DNA of 58,988 nt, taken from contig JBHOGO010000018.1 in NCBI GenBank assembly GCA_043421945.1, forward strand, positions 1-58,988. The letters are read 5' to 3'. The stretch is from Thaumasiovibrio sp043421945 (lineage in GTDB: Bacteria; Pseudomonadota; Gammaproteobacteria; Enterobacterales; Vibrionaceae). Under the pieces are notes generated by a model. The model saw only the letters and a program-made list of their open reading frames with translations. It was not told the DNA's origin and did no database searches. Position 1 is the first letter of the stretch. Every line of letters begins with the position of its first letter. Shown here one piece after another: positions 18,217 through 26,868 of this stretch. Both the position numbers and the translations under genes were made by a program.

Positions 18217-18258
18217 TGTACAGCTAAACATTGCGCGATTGTAATTATGCTGTACAAT
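18217..18258 (+). promoter_or_regulatory. parA2 promoter with inverted-repeat operator candidate
   Basis: A promoter-like pair TTGCGC (18231-18236), 16-bp spacer, TACAAT (18253-18258) lies 31 bp before the parA2 start. It overlaps the right arm of an inverted repeat, TGTACAGC (18217-18224) and GCTGTACA (18249-18256). Type Ib ParA proteins repress their own promoter, so this repeat is a plausible ParA2 operator. Confidence 0.5.
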
Positions 18259-18289
18259 GATGAGTAACTTTATTTGAGGTGAATTATTC

Positions 18290-19507
18290 ATGAATAGGGA
18301 ACAGACCATCGATCACCTGTTCAGCATTGCAGAGCAGACTAAGCAAGTGCAGGCTGATCGAATTGAAATTGTTTTGGAAGAACGCAATGACGTGCTTTTT
18401 CCACCGATGTCAAAAGCATTAATGGAAACGCGTTCCGGCCTGACTCGTCGAAAGCTTGATGAAGCGATTGGAAGAATGGAATCAGAGGGGCATCAGTTTA
18501 CAAAGAATAATGCCAATCACTATTCTATTACGTTAGAAGAAGCGCACCAGTTAATGTCTGCTGCCAAGATTCCTGCGTTTCACGAAAAAATCAGCTCTCC
18601 TAAGAAGCCTTGGGTAATCAATGTCCAGAACCAAAAAGGTGGTACTGGCAAGTCAATGACAGCGGTTCACATGGCCGCATGTTTAGCGCTAAACCTTGAA
18701 AAGCGTTATCGCATTTGTCTTATCGATTTAGATCCACAAGGGTCATTACGCCTCTTCTTAAACCCACAAATTTCATTTGCTGAGCAAGAAACCATTTATT
18801 CTGCGGTAGATGTCATGCTGGATAACGTGCCAGAAGGGACGAAAGTTGATAAAGATTTCCTTATGGATCAGGTTATTCTTCCGACGCAATATCCAAACTT
18901 AAAAACAATTGCTTCGTTTCCTGAAGATGCGATGTTTAATGCTGACGCATGGCAAGATCTTGCAAACAACCAATCTTTAGATATTGTCGAATTGCTCAAA
19001 CAAAAAGTGATTGAGCCGATTGAAGATGAGTTCGACGTTATTATGATTGATACAGGTCCACATATCGATCCACTTGTTTGGAACGCGATGTATGCGTCGA
19101 ATGCACTGATTATCCCTTGTGCCGCTAAGCGTTTAGATTGGTCATCAACGGTGAATTTCTTCCAGCATTTACCTGCTGTTTATGAAATGTTTAACGAAGA
19201 TTGGCCTGGTTTGAAGTTTATTCGATTAATGCCGACCATGTTTGAAGATGATAACAAGAAGCAAATGTCTGTGTTGACTGAAATGAACTACTTGTTGGGT
19301 GAGTTAGTTATGATGGCCACGATCCCTCGTAGTCGAGCATTTGAAACTTGTGCAGATACTTATAGCACGGTATTCGATCTCACAACGCAAGAGTTTGAGG
19401 GTGGTAAGAAAACACTTAATAATGCACAAGAAGCAATTCAGCGTGCCGGTTTAGAGCTGGAACGAATTCTTCATGGCCATTGGATGATGATTAACGAGGA
19501 AGAGTAA
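18290..19507 (+). CDS. parA2: Chromosome 2 partition ATPase ParA2
   Basis: 405 aa, a long P1-type ParA. The N-terminal approximately 105 residues contain a winged-helix-like DNA-binding region (SGLTRRKLDEAIGRMES). The deviant Walker A follows (NQKGGTGKSMTAVHMA, about residues 112-128), then IDLDPQGSLR and the Walker B region VIMIDTGPHIDPL. ParA2 forms ATP-dependent nucleoid gradients that position ori2 with ParB2 and parS2. The start follows GAGGTG. Its stop overlaps the parB2 start by one base (TAATG), indicating coupled translation. Confidence 0.96.
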   Translation: MNREQTIDHLFSIAEQTKQVQADRIEIVLEERNDVLFPPMSKALMETRSGLTRRKLDEAIGRMESEGHQFTKNNANHYSITLEEAHQLMSAAKIPAFHEKISSPKKPWVINVQNQKGGTGKSMTAVHMAACLALNLEKRYRICLIDLDPQGSLRLFLNPQISFAEQETIYSAVDVMLDNVPEGTKVDKDFLMDQVILPTQYPNLKTIASFPEDAMFNADAWQDLANNQSLDIVELLKQKVIEPIEDEFDVIMIDTGPHIDPLVWNAMYASNALIIPCAAKRLDWSSTVNFFQHLPAVYEMFNEDWPGLKFIRLMPTMFEDDNKKQMSVLTEMNYLLGELVMMATIPRSRAFETCADTYSTVFDLTTQEFEGGKKTLNNAQEAIQRAGLELERILHGHWMMINEEE

Positions 19508-20481
19508 TGGCAATAAAAACCTCTGATCTGAATGCGCGCCTTTTTGGAAAGGCAGACAAACGACGTGCGACGACACATCAAGAAGCACAAACTGCAGCGA
19601 AAGAAAAAGCCGCGGTTATTGAGCTTGCTGTAGCTGGCGAATCAACAGTTTCTTTTGAGTTAATCACTGTTGAGGCTGAAAATGTTGCAGAAAAAACGCA
19701 TGTATTTGAAGAAAATGCTCGAGAACAAGCATTCCTAACTCAACATGCGTTAGCGGATATTTTGATTACTCTGCGTGAACGTGGTCAGCAATTTCCTGCA
19801 GTGGGTCGTTGGCGTGAAGATGGTAGCATCGAAGTTTTAGATGGCAGCCGTCGTCGCATGGCATGTATTCTCGCGAATAAGCCATTTTTGATTTACGTTG
19901 CACACGGAATTACGACTAAACATGCGAAGTTTTTGTCTGATGTTGCTAACGCCCATAAACCACTTTCTTTGTACGAGCGTGGTAAAGAGATGCAAGCGAT
20001 GCTCTCACGTGGTGATGTGTGTGATCAAAAGGAACTTGCTAAAGTTTGTCAGTGTAGTGAAGCACTGGTAAGTGGGGCACTTAAGGCTGCTGATTTACCG
20101 ATGGAGCTGTTAATGGCGTATCCAAGCGTCAGTGAACTAGGCCGTCCAACAATCGTTAAACTGCATCGTATGTTCTTCAATTTACCTGACAGTGAACGAA
20201 CAAATTTACTGTCTGATATCAATCGTGACGATCAGCCGTTGTGGCAAACAAAAGATATTAGTGGTTTGTCTCGTTTAACGCGTGAAGTGACTTTAGATAT
20301 CGAGAAACTGGTTGCGACCAGTAAGCCTGAAAAGCCGAAGAAAAATGGTCCTGAAGAGTTAGTTAAGGGACGTGTTTCCTTCCAGCGCGACAGCGATAAA
20401 CTCACTATGAAGTTCAAAAAACTGGATGATGAGCAAATGAACCGTTTGCTTGGACTAGTCAAAGAGTTTATTGAATCATAG
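19507..20481 (+). CDS. parB2: Chromosome 2 partition protein ParB2
   Basis: 324 aa. The NTP-binding/ParB core shows REQAFLTQHALADIL, GRWREDGSIEVLDGSRRRMA (the GSRRR arginine patch) and a helix-turn-helix around LAKVCQCSEALVSGALKAAD. A C-terminal dimerisation domain ends LGLVKEFIES. It binds parS2 (TTTACA-N-TGTAAA) and spreads to form the partition complex. It is translationally coupled to parA2, and a terminator follows directly. Confidence 0.96.
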   Translation: MAIKTSDLNARLFGKADKRRATTHQEAQTAAKEKAAVIELAVAGESTVSFELITVEAENVAEKTHVFEENAREQAFLTQHALADILITLRERGQQFPAVGRWREDGSIEVLDGSRRRMACILANKPFLIYVAHGITTKHAKFLSDVANAHKPLSLYERGKEMQAMLSRGDVCDQKELAKVCQCSEALVSGALKAADLPMELLMAYPSVSELGRPTIVKLHRMFFNLPDSERTNLLSDINRDDQPLWQTKDISGLSRLTREVTLDIEKLVATSKPEKPKKNGPEELVKGRVSFQRDSDKLTMKFKKLDDEQMNRLLGLVKEFIES

Positions 20482-20497
20482 AACCGACGTATTATAG

Positions 20498-20520
20498 AAG
20501 CCGCCAAGTGCGGCTTTTTT
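20498..20520 (+). terminator. Rho-independent terminator of parAB2
   Basis: A hairpin AAGCCGC-CAAGT-GCGGCTT followed by a T tract, 17 bp after the parB2 stop. It argues that tmcA starts at 20541, not inside the terminator. Confidence 0.88.
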
Positions 20521-20540
20521 TATATCGGTCTCTTTGTATC

Positions 20541-22697
20541 ATGACAAAAAACACTTCCAACCTTACCAAAGTCTCTCACCGTCACTATCTTGAGTTAATG
20601 GTTGATTCGGCTAGATTTAGTCATACTCGAGGATTCATTGCTTCACAGTTAGAAAATCCTGTTGAGCTTCTACAGCCTCTATTTGATACCTACTCCTCTA
20701 CGTTAGTTGTTTCTCCAACGGGGTTTTCTCCTTTCATCTGTCCTTCTGATTCTGAGGGGCTATCGGCTTCTCATGCAAATCTTCATATTAAGGGTGTTTG
20801 TGAGTCCATTACACCGAAAAAACTTCGTCATTATTTGGGACGCGAACTGGAATTATTGGTCTTAGATTTTCGAGAAGGTATTGATGCGAATGTGTTGGGT
20901 ATTGGCTGTGGGCTAATTTGCGGCGGTGGAATGTTGGTGCTTCTATTACCCATTCACTTTCCTTCTACGCCGTTTGAAAAAGTGATCTCTTCGCAAATTG
21001 ATGTTGCTGAGGGCTGTTTGCGTGTATCAAATAGTCATGTCTCGTATCGTTGCTTTGATGGTGAGAAAGCGAATCCCCCTTATGTTGATAAGCTCCAGTG
21101 CCGAAGTTTGGATCAAGCACTCGCTGTTGAGGCAATAAAGCGTGTGTCTACTGGGCATAGTAAACGGCCGTTAGTATTAACGGCGGATCGAGGTCGTGGA
21201 AAGTCTTCTGCTCTTGGATTAGGCATCGCACAATTAATGAGTGATAGGCCACTTAACGTTATAGTCACAGCTCCACAGTTCTCTGCTGTTTCTGGGTTGT
21301 TCTCACTTGCGGCATCACAGCTTGGTCTCGATGATTCTAAACATCTCACTTTCGATTTTCCAACATCAAAGCAAGCTTCTCCATCATGTAGTCAACTGCG
21401 CTTTATCGCTCCCGACTCACTATTAAGTGAACGTCCTGATGCTGACCTCGTTATTGTCGATGAAGCTGCTGCCATTCCAGTTCCGATGCTTTTTGCGCTG
21501 GCTAAACATTATCGTCGAATGGTTTTTAGTACGACAACTCATGGTTATGAAGGCTCCGGACAAGGGTTTCAAATTAAGTTTGTTCCTTTGCTCAAAACGC
21601 TTTACCCCAATTTTCGCCAACTGACGCTCACCACGCCCATTCGGTGGGCGCAACACTGTCCATTAGAGCAATGGCTGTTTGATGCTTTACTGTTAGATGC
21701 AGAGCCTAGTCGTTCGAATCTTTCTTCGAGCTCGTCACCCATTTATCGTGTTATTGACCAAGTTGAGTTGATAGAAAATCCTACGCTTTTAAGGCATCTG
21801 TTTGGACTTTTGATTGAAGCACATTATCAAACGTCACCTTCTGACTTGATGCAGATGTTAGATGACAGTGCCATTTCTATATTTGTTGCTGAAGAGGATA
21901 ACCAAATCATTGGATGCCTATTGGCTTGCAGTGAAGGTGGTTTTGAACCTTCCCTTGCAGAAGACGTTAGACTAGGCCGTCGGCGTGTTAAGGGGAATAT
22001 GATGGCGCAAAGTATTGCAATGCACACAGGAACCGTTTCAGCTCTAGAAGGAACGGCGACACGAATTATGCGAGTTGCTGTTTCTAGCCAATATCGACGT
22101 GCGGGAATCGGCACAGGTTTGGTCAATTATCTAAGGCAAACGGTTGAGACTGATTACTTAGGAACGAGTTTTGCCTGTCATACTGATACATTAATGTTCT
22201 GGACCGGTTGCGGTTTTGTCCCTGTACGGCTCGGTATTTCAAGGGATGCATCGAGTGGAACACATTCGATGTTAATGGTTCATCATCATGAAGCACCTGC
22301 TTGGCTCGAACCATTGTTCCAGCGTTTTGGTCGTGCTTTCGTGCGTCAATGTTTGGAACAATTCCAGACACTAGATATTAATGTTGTGATGCACCTCCTT
22401 ACTGTTATCCCGCAATTTGATAAGGTATCTTCCTCTGATATCGAGGTACTTATTCTTTATGCGAATGGAGGGCTTGGGTACGACTTAGTGGTCGATGAAC
22501 TAAGTCGTTGGGTTCGCCACTTCGTCTCTTCTTCAAATCAAGTTCCATCATTTGAGCTTGAGCAACTCGTTCTAAAATGCGTGATGAATCAGAGTTGGGC
22601 TCTGTTACTGAATTCAAACCCTCAATCAAGTCGAAAGCAGATTGAACATATTTGGCGGCAATATCTTGGGCAGAAGCTGGCAGAATTTACAGTGTAA
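20541..22697 (+). CDS. tmcA: tRNA(Met) cytidine acetyltransferase TmcA
   Basis: 718 aa with TmcA architecture. An N-terminal DUF1726 domain precedes a helicase-like ATPase with Walker A (TADRGRGKSSALGLG, about residue 215) and Walker B (LVIVDEAAAIPVPML). A GNAT acetyltransferase domain follows (IMRVAVSSQYRRAGIGTGLVNYL, given in part) with a C-terminal tRNA-binding tail. It makes N4-acetylcytidine at position 34 of elongator tRNA-Met using acetyl-CoA and ATP. The start at MTKNTSN is chosen because the longer frame begins in the parAB2 terminator. The last codons and stop (GAA TTT ACA GTG TAA) form a parS2 site. Confidence 0.94.
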   Translation: MTKNTSNLTKVSHRHYLELMVDSARFSHTRGFIASQLENPVELLQPLFDTYSSTLVVSPTGFSPFICPSDSEGLSASHANLHIKGVCESITPKKLRHYLGRELELLVLDFREGIDANVLGIGCGLICGGGMLVLLLPIHFPSTPFEKVISSQIDVAEGCLRVSNSHVSYRCFDGEKANPPYVDKLQCRSLDQALAVEAIKRVSTGHSKRPLVLTADRGRGKSSALGLGIAQLMSDRPLNVIVTAPQFSAVSGLFSLAASQLGLDDSKHLTFDFPTSKQASPSCSQLRFIAPDSLLSERPDADLVIVDEAAAIPVPMLFALAKHYRRMVFSTTTHGYEGSGQGFQIKFVPLLKTLYPNFRQLTLTTPIRWAQHCPLEQWLFDALLLDAEPSRSNLSSSSSPIYRVIDQVELIENPTLLRHLFGLLIEAHYQTSPSDLMQMLDDSAISIFVAEEDNQIIGCLLACSEGGFEPSLAEDVRLGRRRVKGNMMAQSIAMHTGTVSALEGTATRIMRVAVSSQYRRAGIGTGLVNYLRQTVETDYLGTSFACHTDTLMFWTGCGFVPVRLGISRDASSGTHSMLMVHHHEAPAWLEPLFQRFGRAFVRQCLEQFQTLDINVVMHLLTVIPQFDKVSSSDIEVLILYANGGLGYDLVVDELSRWVRHFVSSSNQVPSFELEQLVLKCVMNQSWALLLNSNPQSSRKQIEHIWRQYLGQKLAEFTV

Positions 22698-22698
22698 A
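22686..22698. other. parS2 site overlapping the tmcA stop codon
   Basis: TTTACAGTGTAAA is a perfect parS2 match. It encodes the last residues F-T-V and the stop codon of tmcA. Confidence 0.87.
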
Positions 22699-22927
22699 TT
22701 AGTGTTGAATGTCATTGGTCTCGCTAAAATTTTAAGAGTAAATGCTCTGTTAAATGAGTGATTAACGTCAGTGAGTGATAGAAGTTCTGTCGTTCAAAAT
22801 TACTAATGAGAGTTTGGTCAAAAATAGGACTGTAATAGATTGCATAAGCCGTCTAATTTCGTTTCTATAGACTAGAATTCTAGTCACTAGTTGAACTTAA
22901 TATCACGTTTTTTTGAAGAAAGGGGTA

Positions 22928-24574
22928 ATGGTGGCACAACAATTGGTAGTTCTTTCGCATGACGAGTCGCAGGTTTTTTTGCAGCCGGCGGCATACGATC
23001 GTGAACAGCATGGCATTTTGTCGGTAGACGATATTTATTCTCTACTTACGGCTTACCGTGTCCGCGATTATTATGTGAGTGAACCACAGCTTGTTGATGT
23101 GCTGACGTCACTCCTTGATGAGAATGAAAAGAGAGCCAACACCCCAATTATAATTGCAGAGCGTAGGGATGCTCAATCAACCATTAGGATTGATGAAGAT
23201 GCGATGACAGCCTTTGTGACAATCGTTGGAGGTTATGGAGGTAAATCGATCACTCACCGTGAGCTGATTGCATCACTTAGTGCAGAAGGCGTTGTACACG
23301 GCATTAGTAATAATCATCTCGACGAACTTCTTTTAAGAGCACGTAAGTTGCAGCCTGGTGAAACGCTCTCGGACGCTGTTGCGTTTGGTACACGTCCAAT
23401 TAATGGGAAAGATGCACAGCTTAAGGCGATGGTTCGAGATTGTGCGCAGCGTGTACTTCGGCCTCGTGACCGTGGAGATGGAACCGTCGACATGCGTGAC
23501 TTAGGCGATATCATCATGGTGGAGGCTGGTACACCGGTGATGAAGAAAACACCGGCTACCCGAGGAAAAGATGGCATCAATGTTAAAGGGCGTGAACTCA
23601 AATCTAATAATGGCAAAGACCGAAATTTTAAAATAGGCAAAGGCACCGTCATTTCTCCTCAAAATCCATTGCTGCTACTTTCTGCATCTTCAGGCATTCC
23701 ACACATCAAAGATAACACTGTTGAAATCGATGAAGCGCTTTGCCTCTCTTCGGTAAATGTCAGTACAGGACATATTATTTTTGATGGGAGTATTGTTGTA
23801 AACGGTGACGTGTCACAGGGAATGAGAGTGAAAGCGACTGGCACTGTGACAGTCGGTGGATTTATTGAATCAGCCTCTGTAGAAGCGGGTGAAGATGTTG
23901 TTGTCGCGAATGGAATTATTGGCCGCAGAGGAGAGAAGCTCAATTGCAATGTGAGTGCTAAAGGAAAGATATCATCCAAGTTTGCACAGTATGCCAACTT
24001 AAATGCGGATGGTGACGTACATCTTTTTCTGCATGCATTGCATTGTCACATTCATAGCAAAGGAAACCTCGTTGTTTCAGACTCGATGGGAAGAAAAGGT
24101 ACACTCAATGGCGGATTCGTCCGTGTGGGTGGTGGTATTCAAGTTGTTAACCTTGGCGCTACAGCGTCAACCCCAACAACAATTTCTGCTTTTGAAAATT
24201 ATGAGCGTTTAATAAAGCAACGTAGACAGTTTACGACTGAACTAAAAGTTCAGCTGGATACAATGCAGAGAGTGCTTGGTGCTGCTAAGAAAATAGCATC
24301 TTTACCAGCAGCTAAGCGTTCTAAAGAAACCATCGTTAAGCTCAAACAGGCAAAGGCGAGCTTAACAACTCAATTAAGTCGCCTCCAATCGTCTATTGAC
24401 GAATGTAACGAAGAGCTCACTCAGCAAAGCCGTCAAAGCACAGTGACAGCGATCAATCATGTTTACCCTGGTGTTCAATGTACGGTTGCTGGTGAAGCGT
24501 TAAATATCCTCGAAGAGCATGGTCCGAGTAAATTACGTTTTAATGGTAAGACCATCGACATGCAGCCTATCTGA
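22928..24574 (+). CDS. FapA/DUF342 family protein
   Basis: 548 aa. The DUF342 beta-helix is visible as repeated polar turns (FDGSIVVNGDVSQGMRV, then ATGTVTVGGFIESASVEAGE, then ANGIIGRRGEKLNCNVSAKG). A coiled coil follows (about residues 425-500: RQFTTELKVQLDTMQR and SLTTQLSRLQSSIDECNEEL). The family is called flagellar assembly protein A or polymer-forming-like; in Vibrio, FapA has been linked to flagellar regulation. The ATG preceded by AAAGGGG is preferred over an upstream TTG. No flagellar genes are adjacent. Confidence 0.85.
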   Translation: MVAQQLVVLSHDESQVFLQPAAYDREQHGILSVDDIYSLLTAYRVRDYYVSEPQLVDVLTSLLDENEKRANTPIIIAERRDAQSTIRIDEDAMTAFVTIVGGYGGKSITHRELIASLSAEGVVHGISNNHLDELLLRARKLQPGETLSDAVAFGTRPINGKDAQLKAMVRDCAQRVLRPRDRGDGTVDMRDLGDIIMVEAGTPVMKKTPATRGKDGINVKGRELKSNNGKDRNFKIGKGTVISPQNPLLLLSASSGIPHIKDNTVEIDEALCLSSVNVSTGHIIFDGSIVVNGDVSQGMRVKATGTVTVGGFIESASVEAGEDVVVANGIIGRRGEKLNCNVSAKGKISSKFAQYANLNADGDVHLFLHALHCHIHSKGNLVVSDSMGRKGTLNGGFVRVGGGIQVVNLGATASTPTTISAFENYERLIKQRRQFTTELKVQLDTMQRVLGAAKKIASLPAAKRSKETIVKLKQAKASLTTQLSRLQSSIDECNEELTQQSRQSTVTAINHVYPGVQCTVAGEALNILEEHGPSKLRFNGKTIDMQPI

Positions 24575-24706
24575 TAGCCTAGCCTCTACGAAAACCAATA
24601 TCTGTGTATGAACAGTTTTCGTTTTCACTTTAAATCGACGCTTGTTTTCATTCTGATACACTCTTTGTTAGCACTGCGTTTAGTCCAGTGAGTGAATATG
24701 CTAGTA

Positions 24707-24719
24707 TTTACACTGTAAA
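24707..24719. other. parS2 centromere site (TTTACACTGTAAA)
   Basis: A perfect copy 20 bp upstream of the alpha/beta hydrolase start. It lies in the promoter-proximal region, so ParB2 binding could affect that gene's expression. Confidence 0.87.
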
Positions 24720-24739
24720 TTACTTATTGATGGGTCAAA

Positions 24740-25537
24740 ATGTCTGATACTTTGCTTTTTCATAAAACCTATTTGCACAATGACAGTAAAGAATGGGTTG
24801 TCTTTGTACATGGAGCCGGTGGTAGCTCATCAATTTGGTTTAAGCAGATTCGTGCCTATAAAGAGCACTTCAACGTGTTACTTCTTGATCTCCGTGGCCA
24901 CGGGAAATCAAATAATATGTTGAAAGACATTATTGCTAATCCTTATAGCTTTAAAGAAGTCACGACTGACATCGTTAGACTGCTAAACCATTTACGTATT
25001 CAAAGTGCTCACTTTGTTGGAATCTCTTTGGGTACTATTATCATTCGTAACTTAGCAGAGCTTGCTCCTGCTCGTGTGAAATCCATGGTACTCGGTGGAG
25101 CTATCACACGTTTTGATATTCGTTCGCAGATCCTAGTGAAGCTTGGTGACATGTGTAAAAGCTTCATTCCTTACATGTGGTTGTATTCTCTATTTGCGTA
25201 CATCATCATGCCTCAAAAGAATCAAAGAGAGTCTCGGCACCTATTTGTTCGTGAGGCCAAAAAGCTCTGCCAGCAAGAGTTTAAGCGCTGGTTTAAACTT
25301 GCTTCCGATGTAAACCCACTGATGCGCTATTTTAAAGAGCGTGATATACCGATTCCTACGCTCTATCTTATGGGCGCAGAAGACTACATGTTTATCAAAC
25401 CGGTTAGAGAGATGGTTGCGGCACATCAAAATAGTTATCTGACAGAGTTTGATAACTGTGGCCATGTTTGTAATGTTGAAAAGCCTGATGAGTTCAACGA
25501 GCATTCAATTGCTTTTATTAAGCAGTTTGCTGCGTAA
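24740..25537 (+). CDS. Alpha/beta hydrolase
   Basis: 265 aa with a complete fold: VVFVHGAGGSSSIWFKQ (oxyanion HGAGG), LLDLRGHGKSN, the nucleophile elbow HFVGISLGTIIIRN, Asp in YLMGAEDYMF, and His in NCGHVCNVEKPDEFN. The family covers esterases, haloperoxidase-like enzymes and hydrolases acting on small acyl substrates. The substrate cannot be predicted. It is followed by a strong terminator shared with the convergent two-component operon. Confidence 0.85.
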   Translation: MSDTLLFHKTYLHNDSKEWVVFVHGAGGSSSIWFKQIRAYKEHFNVLLLDLRGHGKSNNMLKDIIANPYSFKEVTTDIVRLLNHLRIQSAHFVGISLGTIIIRNLAELAPARVKSMVLGGAITRFDIRSQILVKLGDMCKSFIPYMWLYSLFAYIIMPQKNQRESRHLFVREAKKLCQQEFKRWFKLASDVNPLMRYFKERDIPIPTLYLMGAEDYMFIKPVREMVAAHQNSYLTEFDNCGHVCNVEKPDEFNEHSIAFIKQFAA

Positions 25538-25562
25538 CGAAAAGACAATTCACTTCATGCGG

Positions 25563-25597
25563 AAAAAGGCTTTCATTGAACGATGAAAGCCTTTTTT
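25563..25597. terminator. Bidirectional terminator
   Basis: A 14-bp perfect stem (AAAAAGGCTTTCAT / ATGAAAGCCTTTTT) with a 6-nt loop and A/T tracts on both sides, between the convergent hydrolase and response-regulator genes. Confidence 0.9.
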
Positions 25598-25626
25598 ATA
25601 TTAAAAATAAAATGCGAAGAGACGCT

Positions 25627-26868
25627 TTACCTATCTTTATAGAAACCCTTGTCTATGTTGTGCTTCTTGAGTTTGTCGTAAAGTGTTTTCCGTGCGAGCC
25701 CTAACTCTTCTTGGACATCCTTGAGGCGACCTTCATGGCGTTGCAGCGCATCGCTTAAAATATTGCTTTCAAACTGAATGACCATGTCAGCCAAAGGTTG
25801 ATGGTTGTTAGAGGTGTGAGGGCTAGCGAGTTGGAGTCCTTTTCCCAATAGCACAAAGCGTTCCGCGACCATGCGCAGTTCGTGTATATTGTCAGGCCAA
25901 GGATGCTCGAACAGTCTTCGTCTTTCAGAGTCATTGAGCTTATGGTGAGTTAGGCCAAAACGTGATGCTGCATTCCGGCAGAAATTGTTGAAGAGTAACT
26001 CGATGTCCTCTTTGCGTTCAACCAAGCTAGGCATTGAAATGGTGATTGTACTCAGTTGTAGATAGAGCTGAATATTAAAATTCTCTGGGTTAGAGAGCCA
26101 CTGAGGAGTTTGCTGCGAACTCGCAACGAATCGGACGTGACTGGGCTTTGTCGTAAGCCAAGTCGCGAGTGTGAATTGATCTTCTAAATGATCTATCCCC
26201 TCTAAGTAGAAAAGCGCAGTTTCGTAGGAAGGAATATTATTCGCTTGATGGATGATCTGGCTAACGGTTGTATAGGTGCACTGGGTAGCGAAAAATTGCG
26301 TCGACTCTGGTTGGAGAAAGCGTGCCGCGAGTTTTTTTCCAGAGCCTTGCGCTCCACAGATGAGGAGGTCGTTCTGCCGACCTTTTTGGTGAGCGAGCAC
26401 ACGCCGAATCTGCTGAATTTCATGAGTGTTGCCAAGTAGCCGTGGCCCAGGCTGAGTTTGAAGATCTAACTCTTGGCGGAGATCTCTATTTTCGAGAATG
26501 AGACGACGCTTGTCGATACCACGATGAATGACATCGAGCAGGTGTGTTGTAGCAAAAGGCTTCTCAATAAAATCATAAGCCCCTTCACGCATTGCATTGA
26601 CAGCCGTTGAGATATCTCCATGGCCAGTCAGCATGACAATGGGAAGCTCTTTGTCGATTAATAACGCATGTTTCAAGAGTGCCATACCATCCATCATTGG
26701 CATATTTATATCGGTGATAATGATACCGCTAAACGTACAGGTTATTGTTTTTAGTGCTTGTGTCGCATTTGAAAAGCAGATGACATTGAGGTCGTCGAGC
26801 TCAATCGTTTGTTGAACAGCGTCACGAATACTCTTTTCATCGTCTATGAAAATAACATCAACACTCAT
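25627..26868 (-). CDS. NtrC/DctD-family response regulator with degenerate AAA+ domain
   Basis: 413 aa. The receiver domain carries the phospho-acceptor Asp (IIITDINMPMMDG), the Thr/Lys pair (MLTGHGD, FIEKPF), then an AAA+ remnant and a Fis-type helix-turn-helix (LKDVQEELGLARKTLYDKLK). The Walker A is GAQGSGKKLAARFL. The GAFTGA loop that contacts sigma-54 is absent and the segment between Walker A and Walker B is shortened. Walker B reads ALFYLEGIDHLED. The domain order is that of DctD, which pairs with DctB to regulate C4-dicarboxylate uptake, but sigma-54 activation is doubtful here. It overlaps the kinase gene by 11 bp. Confidence 0.88.
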   Translation of the reverse strand: MSVDVIFIDDEKSIRDAVQQTIELDDLNVICFSNATQALKTITCTFSGIIITDINMPMMDGMALLKHALLIDKELPIVMLTGHGDISTAVNAMREGAYDFIEKPFATTHLLDVIHRGIDKRRLILENRDLRQELDLQTQPGPRLLGNTHEIQQIRRVLAHQKGRQNDLLICGAQGSGKKLAARFLQPESTQFFATQCTYTTVSQIIHQANNIPSYETALFYLEGIDHLEDQFTLATWLTTKPSHVRFVASSQQTPQWLSNPENFNIQLYLQLSTITISMPSLVERKEDIELLFNNFCRNAASRFGLTHHKLNDSERRRLFEHPWPDNIHELRMVAERFVLLGKGLQLASPHTSNNHQPLADMVIQFESNILSDALQRHEGRLKDVQEELGLARKTLYDKLKKHNIDKGFYKDR

